Below are positions 47,736 to 56,661 of a stretch of 64,000 bases of DNA, piece after piece. The notes beneath the pieces are model-generated. The model searched no databases, had not been told where the DNA came from, and worked only from the letters and a program-made list of their open reading frames with translations. Position numbers and translations under genes: made by a program. Where the stretch lies: positions 261,655 through 325,654 of the forward strand of contig CACVAS010000107.1 in the NCBI GenBank assembly GCA_902727855.1, in the 5' to 3' direction. This DNA comes from an uncultured Sulfurovum sp. GTDB lineage: Bacteria; Campylobacterota; Campylobacteria; Campylobacterales; Sulfurovaceae. How positions within the stretch are numbered: position 1 is the stretch's first letter; each line of letters starts with the position of its first letter.

Positions 47736-50636
47736 ATGCACAAAGGGACTTATTTACCAACTAGGCAAAATACAATAATACTTCATGCATTTGAGGAGTA
47801 TTGCGAAATATTGCTTGATGGAGAATATAAAACAGTTTCAAAAAATGATATAGAATTTGAAGCTTCAGAAGCAACACTATCTTCATTAGATGCACTAAAA
47901 GAAAACATTTTTTTAAATTGCATTAAAAATCCACTAAGTGACATTCTTTACTCATACAATACAAACAGGCTTACTCCAGAACCTCACCAATATAAACCTT
48001 TGATAAAATTTTTGAACTCTGAAAACAATCGTATTCTTATAGCCGATGAAGTGGGTCTTGGTAAAACCATTGAAGCAGGTATGATTTTTAAGGAGGTTGA
48101 TAAAAGAGAGGAGTTAAAAGTTTCTCTCATTGTCGTACCCTCATCCTTAACTTTAAAATGGCAAGAAGAATTTAACATTAGGTTTGATGAGTATTTTGAA
48201 ATTAAAAAAACAAATCAGTTTTTAAATTTCATAGATGAATTTGAAAATTTTAATACTTCTAAGTTAGTCAATGAAAAAATTATTATTTCATATCATACGT
48301 TGAGAGATGAAAGAGTTATGTACGCACTAGAAAATAGTTTTTTTGAAGTAGATTTTCTCATTATGGATGAAGCACATACGATGAGAAACAATAGTACTTC
48401 AACTTTTGAAAGTGCTGAACTCATTACTTCCATATCTGAACATATTATATTTTTGACTGCTACACCTGTACAAAATAGTTTAGGTGATTTATTTCATATT
48501 CTTTCTTTACTTGATGAAGATTATTTCAAAGATTATGATTATTTTGAAAAGATGATAAGACCAAATGGAATGATACATAAAACAATAGCACTGATACGGA
48601 ATAATCATCCTATAGAGGAGATAAAACAATTTATCAATGATAATAATATAGATGAAAGCATTCTAGAGGGTTTACAATCAATTTTCAATGAAATATTTAT
48701 ACTTGATGAAATTACAAATAGCAAAAAAGTTGATTTGATTGATAGGCTTACGAAATCTGACCATTTAAGCTTTATCATTAACCGTACCAAGAAAAAAGAT
48801 GTTGGCCTTATAACTCCAAGAAATGCAACATCAGTAATAGTTGATATTACAATAGAAGAGCAAAAGTACTATGATGCAGTTATAGAATTTGTGAAGTTTG
48901 TATATCCACATGTACCGCAAGGATTTATTACCATCATGCCTGAGAGGATGGCAAGTTCTTCTATGTTGGCTTCGTTGAACAGTTTTAAAGAGGTTAAAAA
49001 GAGTGGTAAACTGCTCATAAAAGAGATGGATGATCTCGAAGAGTATTATGAAGATATTGATATAGAAAATGAAGCTGTATCTTATCTCGATAATATCATT
49101 AATAAAGGTGAGCTTATAGGGGAAGATGATTCAAAGTTTTTAAGATTTGAAGAGATTTTAAAAGATTTAGATTCTCAAAATATCAAACAAAAGATTGTTT
49201 TTTCATTTTTCAAAAAGACACTTGATTATCTTGAAGTAAAACTTACAGACCTTGGTTATAGTGTGGGCAAGATTCATGGTGATTTTTCTGTAGAAGAGAG
49301 GTTTACCAAAATCAAAGAGTTTAAAAAAGGTAACTTTGACATCTTACTCTCATCTGAGGTTGGTAGTGAAGGGCTAGATATGCAGTTTTGTAATGTAGTC
49401 ATAAACTATGATCTTCCTTGGAATCCTATGAGAGTAGAACAGCGTATAGGTAGGATAGACAGGATAGGTCAAAAGTTTTACAAGCTGCATATTTTTAACC
49501 TATGTATCGTAGGTTCCATCGAAGACAGAATCTATAATCGACTTTACAATAAACTTGGTATATTTGAAAACTCCATAGGAGAGTTAGAACCTATTTTGGG
49601 AGACTTAGAAAAACAGCTCAATATTTCAGAACTTATAGACCTCTCACAAGAAGAAGTAGACTCAAAGATACATTTAGTAGAACTTGCACTTAAAAGGGAA
49701 GAGTTAGAAACAAAAGAGCAGAATGTTGAAGTGGAAAAGCTTATCAATGATGACATAAACTATAAGTCAAAAGAAGATGCACTTTTAAACCCGATGAAAG
49801 TGAATAGCTTGCAGGTACAAAGTAAAAAAATATTTGTAGATTTTTTAAATGAAAATAAAATTAATTTTCAAGAACTCAAAGAGGGTAGTATCAAACTTTC
49901 ACCTGAAAACCTGAAAAAACTTTTTCATTTACTTAAAGCCAATATGAGTGATAAAAGAACAGAACCTTTAAAATATAAAGAAGAGAGGACTTTACTTCAA
50001 AAAATACACCGATACAAAGAGTTGAAAATAAGTTTTACGACAAATAATAATGATGAGTTTCAAACACTGTACCTCTACCTCAATAATCCTATTATTTCCA
50101 TTATCACCAAAGGTAAAACACATAAAACTATCTACACAAATGTGTCCAGTAGCAGATATAAAGATGGCTATGCGATTGTCTATAGAGTAGATTTTAAACA
50201 ACTCAAAGAAAAGTCAATGATAAAAACAATTATTTTAGATGAAGATTTTACTTTTGTAGATGAAGTGGATTATTTTGAGTTTATCAGTAAGTGTAGTGAA
50301 AGCAATGTACAAACCGATACAAATTTAGAAGAGCTTAAAGTAAAAGCTACATCAAATATCATAAAAAGTATAGAAGAACAAAAAGAGTTAGAGTCTATAC
50401 ATCAAAACAGACAAATAGATATAAAAATAAATTCTATCGGTAATTACTTTGAAAAACAGATTCGTAAGGTTGAGAGGTTGAAGCAGAAGGTATTTCAAGA
50501 AGATGTGCGAAGGATGAGAGTTGGGGAGATTGAAAATCTTAAAGTTCAAAGAGATAACAAGATAGATGAGTTGGAAAGTCAGAAAAATATTAAGAGTAGT
50601 TTTGAGGTTTTGGGGGTTGCGAGGGTGATAAGATGA
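47736..50636 (+). CDS. SNF2-family helicase, first gene of the accessory cassette
   Basis: 966 residues from the ATG at 47736, chosen because ttggaga 6 nt upstream is its RBS (a TTG at 47724 lies inside that RBS). Walker A ADEVGLGKT (103-111), DEAH box at about 211-214 (LIMDEAHTMRN), motif III LTATPVQN, and motifs V/VI SSEVGSEGLDMQF and EQRIGRIDRIGQ show an intact RapA/DrmD-like SNF2 translocase. The last 300 residues are helical and highly charged, ending in a coiled-coil (KQIRKVERLKQKVFQED). Translocates on double-stranded DNA or remodels protein-DNA complexes. AT-rich. Overlaps the next gene by 4 nt. Confidence 0.92.
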   Translation: MHKGTYLPTRQNTIILHAFEEYCEILLDGEYKTVSKNDIEFEASEATLSSLDALKENIFLNCIKNPLSDILYSYNTNRLTPEPHQYKPLIKFLNSENNRILIADEVGLGKTIEAGMIFKEVDKREELKVSLIVVPSSLTLKWQEEFNIRFDEYFEIKKTNQFLNFIDEFENFNTSKLVNEKIIISYHTLRDERVMYALENSFFEVDFLIMDEAHTMRNNSTSTFESAELITSISEHIIFLTATPVQNSLGDLFHILSLLDEDYFKDYDYFEKMIRPNGMIHKTIALIRNNHPIEEIKQFINDNNIDESILEGLQSIFNEIFILDEITNSKKVDLIDRLTKSDHLSFIINRTKKKDVGLITPRNATSVIVDITIEEQKYYDAVIEFVKFVYPHVPQGFITIMPERMASSSMLASLNSFKEVKKSGKLLIKEMDDLEEYYEDIDIENEAVSYLDNIINKGELIGEDDSKFLRFEEILKDLDSQNIKQKIVFSFFKKTLDYLEVKLTDLGYSVGKIHGDFSVEERFTKIKEFKKGNFDILLSSEVGSEGLDMQFCNVVINYDLPWNPMRVEQRIGRIDRIGQKFYKLHIFNLCIVGSIEDRIYNRLYNKLGIFENSIGELEPILGDLEKQLNISELIDLSQEEVDSKIHLVELALKREELETKEQNVEVEKLINDDINYKSKEDALLNPMKVNSLQVQSKKIFVDFLNENKINFQELKEGSIKLSPENLKKLFHLLKANMSDKRTEPLKYKEERTLLQKIHRYKELKISFTTNNNDEFQTLYLYLNNPIISIITKGKTHKTIYTNVSSSRYKDGYAIVYRVDFKQLKEKSMIKTIILDEDFTFVDEVDYFEFISKCSESNVQTDTNLEELKVKATSNIIKSIEEQKELESIHQNRQIDIKINSIGNYFEKQIRKVERLKQKVFQEDVRRMRVGEIENLKVQRDNKIDELESQKNIKSSFEVLGVARVIR

Positions 50637-53600
50637 ATATGGTAGATTTTAGTGAATTAACAAAAAAACGTGAAGATTGGGTAAGACTTAATAAAGAGAA
50701 TGATTTTGATGAAGGTATTAGTAATCTTTTAACTGAACTATATCCAGATAATGCACATTTTATTTATGAACTATTACAAAATGCAGAGGATGCAGGAGCA
50801 ACAGAAGTTAAATTTGAATTATTAGATAATGAGTTAAAAATTATTCATAATGGAAGAGTTTTCAATAATAAAGATTTAAAGGGAATCACCAGTATAGGTC
50901 AAGGAACGAAGGCTAATGATGTAAATAAAATAGGAAAATTTGGTGTTGGATTTAAAGCAGTTTTTGCCTATACATCTACACCTAAAATCTACTCAGGGGA
51001 ATATAGTTTTAAAATATCAGATTTGGTTGTACCTACAGTTATAAATACAGATCTTGATGAGAAACAAACAATAATGATATTTCCTTTTAATCATAAGCAT
51101 ACTGAAAAAAATAAAGAAAAAACAAAAGAGCAGGCCTATTCTGAAATTAAAGAAGGATTAGAAAAAATCCAAGACAATTCTCTTCTGTTTCTATCTAAAA
51201 TTAAAACGCTACGTTATATGATAGAAGACAAGCTATATACACTAGAGAGAGATGAAGTTAATGATTTTAGAGTTAATATTACCAATTCAAGGAACAATAC
51301 TACTACGAGATGGTTAAGATTCAAAAAATATTTGCCTGAAAGTGATACTTTGTATGTATCTGTTGTATTTTCTTTAGGTATTGATAAAAAAAAGAAAAAA
51401 GAGTATATTAAACCTATAGATGGTGAAGTATCTATATTTTTCCCTGCAGAAAAAGAAAAAAGTAATTTTAAGTTTCACATTCATGCACCTTTTGCATCAA
51501 CTGTAGCAAGAGATAGTATTAAAGGTATAAAAGAAAATGAAGATCTTAGAGATTTAATAGCAGAATTGATTTGTGAATCATTGGAATATATCAAAGAGAA
51601 TCAATTATTGGATTTTGGTTTTTTACAATGTTTACCCATAGCAGATGATAATTTATCACCATTTTATAGGTCTATTCAATACGATATAGTTCAATATTTT
51701 AAAGATCATGATTATGTATTAACAGATGACGAAACTTATAAACCTGCTTCGCAATGCTATAGAAGTATAAATGTCATAAAAGATATAGTAGATATAGATT
51801 TGTTCAAAGATTTTATACATTTAGATGAAGACGTAGTAGTAAAAGATATATCATGGGTAAAAAATCCTTCTCAAAAAAATAGCAGAGAAGAGAAATTTTT
51901 ACAATCATTAGAGATAAAAAATTTTAAAGATACAGAATTTTTAGAAACTTTAGAACAAATGATTAAGAGCTATACTAATAAGACTTCTGGTACTCGTGAA
52001 GAAAATTATGGTGATTTAGTTATTATCAAAGATAAGTCTGATGAGTGGTTTGGAAAAGTATATGCGTACTGCTATAAGCAATACGAAAAAGGACATTATT
52101 TCCCATATAATTTTAAAAAGTTAATTAAACTATATGATAATTCATTAAATCTTGATAATAAACAGTGTTATTTTTATTCTCTTCCATTTCGTGATTATAA
52201 TATAGTAAAAGATTCAACATACAAACATGAAGAAAAAAACAACAAAGCATTTCTTTTTTTACAAGAAGTATTAAAAGTCAAAGAAATAGATGAAGAAGAA
52301 ATAGTAAGTGCACTTTTAAAAGATGAATATGGAGGTAAACCATTTCCAAATAGGCAAGAGCATATAAAACATATAAAATTATTTATTGATTATTATAAGG
52401 CAAATCCTAATGATATTGATTTTTTTAAGAAAAGTACATTTTTATTAGCTACGAATAAAAACAATAAAACCTACTGGGTTGTTCCTAAACTAATATATCT
52501 AGATAAACCATTTGAGAAAACAGGAATGAAAATTTTAAAAGATACGTCTGATAAAATATATTTCTTAGATGATATTTATATGGACTTAAAAGAGAATGAA
52601 TTAAAATTATTTTTAGATTTTTTAAAAAAATTAGGTGTAAAATATAAGTTAGAGATTGTTGAATATTCCAAAATGGATGATATATATTCGCATCCTGAAG
52701 GCTCCCGAATGTATTCAGGGAATGGTAGTATTACGGATCATGGTAAATTTAAAGATTACCGTATTTTAAATTTAGACACTATTCTTTCAATTCAAAAAAA
52801 AGAAATTTCATTGCTTATTTGGAGGATAGCTACGGAAGCAAGTTTTCGTGAACTGGAAGCTTATTTTAAAGCCAACGCAAGAAGTAACGCAATAACATTA
52901 GACTCTTCATTTATTGTTCAACTAAAACAACATAGTTGGATTCCAGACAAAGATGGTAATTTTCACAAACCACAAGACATATCAAAAGAGATGCTACCTG
53001 ATGAGTTTGCTTATGATGATAATAATGGTTGGCTTACTACTATTAAATTTGGAGAAAATATACGTAAAAACCATGCTGAGTATAAAGAAAAAGAAGAGTT
53101 AATTTATTCATCAACAGGTTTTACTTTAGAGATATTGGAAGTAGCAAAAAAAGCTGGTCTTACAGATAGTGATTTGGAAGAATTTATAGAAGGAAAGGAA
53201 TCACAAAAGCTAAGAGATGCATTAGGAGTAAATAATGGTAATGGAGAATCGGAACCATTTGTTAAATCAAAAAATAATCCAACCATCGTTACTGATGATA
53301 ATGAATATCAAAAAAATATAAATGATGAAAATAAGAATAACCCAAATAAATTTACACCATCTAATACAAATTATAAACGACAAGACAACAAAGAATTAAG
53401 AAAAATAGAAGATTTTTTATATAAAGAATATGATGGGCATTGTCAAATATGTGGTGATACATTTGCATATAAAGGGAAAAATGTATATATAACAAGATCA
53501 TTAAATGTAGGTAAAAACAGAGATGTAAATAGAAAAGGAAATAGTCTCAGTCTTTGCCATAAACATTATGAAATTTTTAAAAAAGATTTACAAAGAAATA

Positions 53601-53854
53601 TATTTTATGAAAGCATTAAAGATAAAGATAGGCTAGATATTAAATACATAGATACTAAATTTGAAAAGTATGATTGGGTAGATAAAGAAGATAAACAATA
53701 CATTGATGATTCTTTTTATAGGTTAGATGATGAAGATGAATTCGTAAGAGATGATATATACTTTTTACCTATTAAGTTGTTTGGAAAAGAAGAGTATCTT
53801 AAATTTACAGAGGCTCATATGATGGAATTTATTGAGGTATGGAATAATGATTAA
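50633..53854 (+). CDS. Sacsin/Hsp90-type ATPase with C-terminal HNH-like zinc tail
   Basis: 1073 residues. The N-terminus is a GHKL ATPase of the sacsin type: ELLQNAEDAGA (E46, N50, D53), IIHNGRVF (the usual DNG reads HNG), and GKFGVGFKAVF (about 101-111). A long, unrecognised, Lys- and Asp-rich middle follows, predicted alpha/beta. At about 936-975 there is GHCQICGDTF and LSLCHKHYEIF, a CxxC plus CxxH treble-clef pattern like HNH-type or DUF3883-neighbour tails. Very AT-rich, unlike the flanking housekeeping genes. Coupled to the helicase by an ATGA overlap. Likely an ATP-driven sensor or effector working with the helicase. Confidence 0.85.
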   Translation: MNMVDFSELTKKREDWVRLNKENDFDEGISNLLTELYPDNAHFIYELLQNAEDAGATEVKFELLDNELKIIHNGRVFNNKDLKGITSIGQGTKANDVNKIGKFGVGFKAVFAYTSTPKIYSGEYSFKISDLVVPTVINTDLDEKQTIMIFPFNHKHTEKNKEKTKEQAYSEIKEGLEKIQDNSLLFLSKIKTLRYMIEDKLYTLERDEVNDFRVNITNSRNNTTTRWLRFKKYLPESDTLYVSVVFSLGIDKKKKKEYIKPIDGEVSIFFPAEKEKSNFKFHIHAPFASTVARDSIKGIKENEDLRDLIAELICESLEYIKENQLLDFGFLQCLPIADDNLSPFYRSIQYDIVQYFKDHDYVLTDDETYKPASQCYRSINVIKDIVDIDLFKDFIHLDEDVVVKDISWVKNPSQKNSREEKFLQSLEIKNFKDTEFLETLEQMIKSYTNKTSGTREENYGDLVIIKDKSDEWFGKVYAYCYKQYEKGHYFPYNFKKLIKLYDNSLNLDNKQCYFYSLPFRDYNIVKDSTYKHEEKNNKAFLFLQEVLKVKEIDEEEIVSALLKDEYGGKPFPNRQEHIKHIKLFIDYYKANPNDIDFFKKSTFLLATNKNNKTYWVVPKLIYLDKPFEKTGMKILKDTSDKIYFLDDIYMDLKENELKLFLDFLKKLGVKYKLEIVEYSKMDDIYSHPEGSRMYSGNGSITDHGKFKDYRILNLDTILSIQKKEISLLIWRIATEASFRELEAYFKANARSNAITLDSSFIVQLKQHSWIPDKDGNFHKPQDISKEMLPDEFAYDDNNGWLTTIKFGENIRKNHAEYKEKEELIYSSTGFTLEILEVAKKAGLTDSDLEEFIEGKESQKLRDALGVNNGNGESEPFVKSKNNPTIVTDDNEYQKNINDENKNNPNKFTPSNTNYKRQDNKELRKIEDFLYKEYDGHCQICGDTFAYKGKNVYITRSLNVGKNRDVNRKGNSLSLCHKHYEIFKKDLQRNIFYESIKDKDRLDIKYIDTKFEKYDWVDKEDKQYIDDSFYRLDDEDEFVRDDIYFLPIKLFGKEEYLKFTEAHMMEFIEVWNND

Positions 53855-53867
53855 AGGGAGGCTTTAA

Positions 53868-54458
53868 GTGAGTGAAGAAAATAATGTAAGATTGTATTAT
53901 AATCCTAATGGAGATGATATAACTATTAGTAAATATAATGATTTTTTGAGAAGAAAAGATAAAGATGCAATAGCAGATTTTATTTACAATAGATTATATA
54001 GCAGATATATAAAACCATTTGAGTTTGATGACTATATGTATAAAGAAATGTATAAAAATGGTTTTTCTATGATGGCTAGTTTTTGTTTGTTGATTGAAAC
54101 TTTGCAGTCTTTTAAATATGGTTGGGGTGATTCAAATAGAAGATCGGGACAACTATTTCAAGATTTTTTTAAAGATAATAGTGATTTTGGAGATTTGAAA
54201 AATAGAGGTAGTGATATATATAAACATATACGTTGTGGTATCTTACATCAAGGAGAATCAACAGGTGGATGGGAGATAAGCAGAAAAGATAAGGAACTTT
54301 TAGAAGATAAAACTATTGATGCTGTTAGGTTTGGAAAAATATTAGAGAAATCTTTACTTGAATATAAAACTTTATTAGAATCGGAAGCATGGGATTCTGA
54401 AATATGGGATAATTTTCGTACAAAAATGAGACGGATTATTGCAAATACACAAGAATGA
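53868..54458 (+). CDS. HEPN-motif protein of the accessory cassette
   Basis: 196 residues from a GTG start with a strong RBS gggag 7 nt upstream. All-helical by composition. It contains R-x4-H as HIRCGILHQG (R122, H127), the signature of HEPN ribonucleases, preceded by a long helix SFCLLIETLQSFKYGW as in HEPN folds. HEPN proteins are commonly the RNA-cutting toxic effectors of defence and toxin systems. The family itself is not recognised, so the call rests on the motif and context. Overlaps the next gene by 4 nt. Confidence 0.6.
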   Translation: MSEENNVRLYYNPNGDDITISKYNDFLRRKDKDAIADFIYNRLYSRYIKPFEFDDYMYKEMYKNGFSMMASFCLLIETLQSFKYGWGDSNRRSGQLFQDFFKDNSDFGDLKNRGSDIYKHIRCGILHQGESTGGWEISRKDKELLEDKTIDAVRFGKILEKSLLEYKTLLESEAWDSEIWDNFRTKMRRIIANTQE

Positions 54459-55045
54459 TTATGCCAGATAAATATGATAATTTTAAAAAACTACAAGAAA
54501 ATGAAGCAGGGAACTTTGAAATAGAATGTATCGATAGAGGTAGTCATATTACTATCATCGCTCCTCATGGTGGAAAAATAGAACGAAAAACTACAAAAAT
54601 AGCTAAGAGAATAGCAGGTGATAGTCTCAACTACTACTCATTTATCGGTAAAAAAAATTCATACAATCGTGATCTTCATATCACAAGCCATAAATTTGAT
54701 GAACCAAGGGCTTTGGAACTTGTTGTGAAATCAGAGATTATTATTACTATTCATGGATGTGCAAATAAATGGTCTAAAATAGATGATAATAGAGAAATAT
54801 TTATAGGTGGGTTGGATGAAGGCTTAATATCTAAATTTAAAGATGCTATGAAAGATGAGTTTCTTCCTATCTCATTTTTGAAAAAGTTTTCAGGTACAGA
54901 GAAAAAGAATATCTGCAACAGAGGGATAAACGGTAAAGGAGTACAGTTTGAACTTACAAAAGCATTTAGGGAAGATGTACAATTAACTAATGAATTCATT
55001 AGTAATGTTAGAACATGTCTAGAAAAATTTGAAAAGAAGTCATAA
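54455..55045 (+). CDS. Poly-gamma-glutamate hydrolase-like zinc enzyme (DUF867)
   Basis: 196 residues with the motif set of PF05908-type enzymes: IIAPHGGKIE (H38, E43), LHITSHKFDEP (H75, H79) and IITIHGCANKW (H100). Characterised members come mainly from Bacillus phages and cleave poly-gamma-glutamate with zinc. No PGA capsule is expected in this organism, so a different amide or peptide substrate is likely. Starts in an ATGA overlap and ends in a TAATG overlap with the nuclease gene. Confidence 0.85.
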   Translation: MIMPDKYDNFKKLQENEAGNFEIECIDRGSHITIIAPHGGKIERKTTKIAKRIAGDSLNYYSFIGKKNSYNRDLHITSHKFDEPRALELVVKSEIIITIHGCANKWSKIDDNREIFIGGLDEGLISKFKDAMKDEFLPISFLKKFSGTEKKNICNRGINGKGVQFELTKAFREDVQLTNEFISNVRTCLEKFEKKS

Positions 55046-56085
55046 TGAAACCTATAAATACCGAACAAAACGCCACTGAAGAAAAACTCTACACCAAAGC
55101 CATATCTATCGTAGATACAGGTAGACAAAAAATTGTTGAGGCGATATATAGTGAGAGTACGAAGAGCTATTATCTACTAGGAAAGCTTATAGTAGAAGAA
55201 GAGCAGGGTGGTCAGGCTAAGGCTGAGTATGGGAAGCAGGTAGTTGAGGGGTTAGCTAAAAGGCTCACGTTAAGGTATGGTAGAGGATTTTCAAAGTCTA
55301 CTTTAAAAGACTGTAGGTCGTTTTACCAAAAGTATGATTTGGGAAAAAGCCAGTCACTGACTGGCGAATTGAATTTTAGACTTTCCTTTACGCACTACAC
55401 CTACCTCATAAGACTAGACAATGAAGAGATGAAGTTTTATGAGCAGTATGCCATAGACAATAGACTGTCCGTGAGAGCACTACAAAAAGCAGTGCAAAAT
55501 TTTGTCATAGCAAGAGTCACAGAAGGTAGCAAAGCACTAAGCACAACAGAGATAAAACCAAAAGACATCATAAAAGACCCGTATATATTGGATTTTTTAG
55601 GTTTAGATGAAAGCCAACATACAGATGAAAAAGTGCTAGAACATAAACTTGTAGAGCATTTAGAAAAGTTCTTACTAGAGCTTGGACGTGGCTTTGCTTT
55701 TGTTGGGAGACAATATAGGCTAACAGTATCTGAAGACAGTTTTTATGCAGATTTGGTTTTTTACAACATACCACTTAAAAGTTATGTAATCATAGAACTT
55801 AAAACACGCAAACTACAACATCAAGACCTTGGACAGCTTCAAATGTATGTGAACTACTTTGACCAAGAGATAAAAGATATAAATGACAATGATACGATAG
55901 GGATTCTACTTTGTAGAGACAAAAATGAAAAGGTAGTAGAATATACATTACCTAAAAACAATAAGCAGATATTTGCTAGTAAATACAAACTTTATCTACC
56001 ATCAAAACAAGAACTAGAAGACGAACTTGAAGAGCAGATGATGCTCAATGGCATCGAAACTAAAACAAATAAAGAGAACACATGA
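55045..56085 (+). CDS. DUF1016-family PDDEXK nuclease (YhcG-like)
   Basis: 346 residues. The N-terminal DUF1016_N domain (YYLLGKLIVEEEQGGQAKAEYG, cited as LGKLIVEEEQ; RGFSKSTLKDCRSFY) is followed by the PDDEXK core: Asp in SFYADLVFYN (D236) and the ExK in VIIELKTRK (E251, K253), plus QLQMYVNYF. Family members are found in restriction/defence islands. The nuclease core looks intact. Its stop codon overlaps the recR ATG. Confidence 0.93.
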   Translation: MKPINTEQNATEEKLYTKAISIVDTGRQKIVEAIYSESTKSYYLLGKLIVEEEQGGQAKAEYGKQVVEGLAKRLTLRYGRGFSKSTLKDCRSFYQKYDLGKSQSLTGELNFRLSFTHYTYLIRLDNEEMKFYEQYAIDNRLSVRALQKAVQNFVIARVTEGSKALSTTEIKPKDIIKDPYILDFLGLDESQHTDEKVLEHKLVEHLEKFLLELGRGFAFVGRQYRLTVSEDSFYADLVFYNIPLKSYVIIELKTRKLQHQDLGQLQMYVNYFDQEIKDINDNDTIGILLCRDKNEKVVEYTLPKNNKQIFASKYKLYLPSKQELEDELEEQMMLNGIETKTNKENT

Positions 56086-56651
56086 AACACTACAAAATAG
56101 AAGCTTTTGAAAACCTGGTAGATGCTTTTCAATCTTTTCCATCTATCGGTAAAAAGTCTGCTATACGTATGGCTTATCAGGCAGTGATGGTTGACAGTTT
56201 TGCTGCAATGAAATTGGCACATGCCTTAGAGACTGGTATCAATAGTATACAAAAATGTACAAAATGTCATAACATGAGTGAAGATGAACTCTGTAGCATT
56301 TGCTCTGACCCTTACCGTGACGCTTCAAAACTATGTATTGTGCAGTCGGCAAAAGATATTTTGACTATTGAAGAGAGTGGACAGTTTAATGGGGTTTATT
56401 ATGTGATTTCAGAGGTTAAAGACTTAGATGAAGAACATTTGTTTTATGCGGTAGGTGGGGTAGATGAAATTATTTTTGCATTTCCCCCTAGTATCGCTAC
56501 AGATACGATGATACTTTACATTGAAGACAAGTTAAAAGGGCTAGAGATACACTTTACTAAAATTGCGCAAGGTGTACCTACAGGGGTAGAACTTGAAAAT
56601 ATTGATGTCATGTCACTCTCACGTGCTTTAGAAGCGAGAGTGAAAATTTAG
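56082..56651 (+). CDS. recR: Recombination mediator RecR
   Basis: 189 residues. Helix-hairpin-helix region FPSIGKKSAIRMAYQ, C4 zinc finger CTKCHNMSEDELCSIC (four Cys), Toprim domain with VVQSAKDIL-type strand (IVQSAKDILTIE) and the end IATDTMILYIEDKL. Works with RecO/RecF to load RecA at gaps. Here it is the last gene of the accessory cassette by an ATGA overlap, so its translation probably depends on the nuclease gene. Confidence 0.95.
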   Translation: MKHYKIEAFENLVDAFQSFPSIGKKSAIRMAYQAVMVDSFAAMKLAHALETGINSIQKCTKCHNMSEDELCSICSDPYRDASKLCIVQSAKDILTIEESGQFNGVYYVISEVKDLDEEHLFYAVGGVDEIIFAFPPSIATDTMILYIEDKLKGLEIHFTKIAQGVPTGVELENIDVMSLSRALEARVKI

Positions 56652-56661
56652 GCATTTATCT

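Noticed and set aside
47736..50636. Calling the helicase DrmD and the cluster DISARM
   Set aside because: No methyltransferase, no DUF1998 protein and no phospholipase-D-like gene are present; only the SNF2 type is shared.
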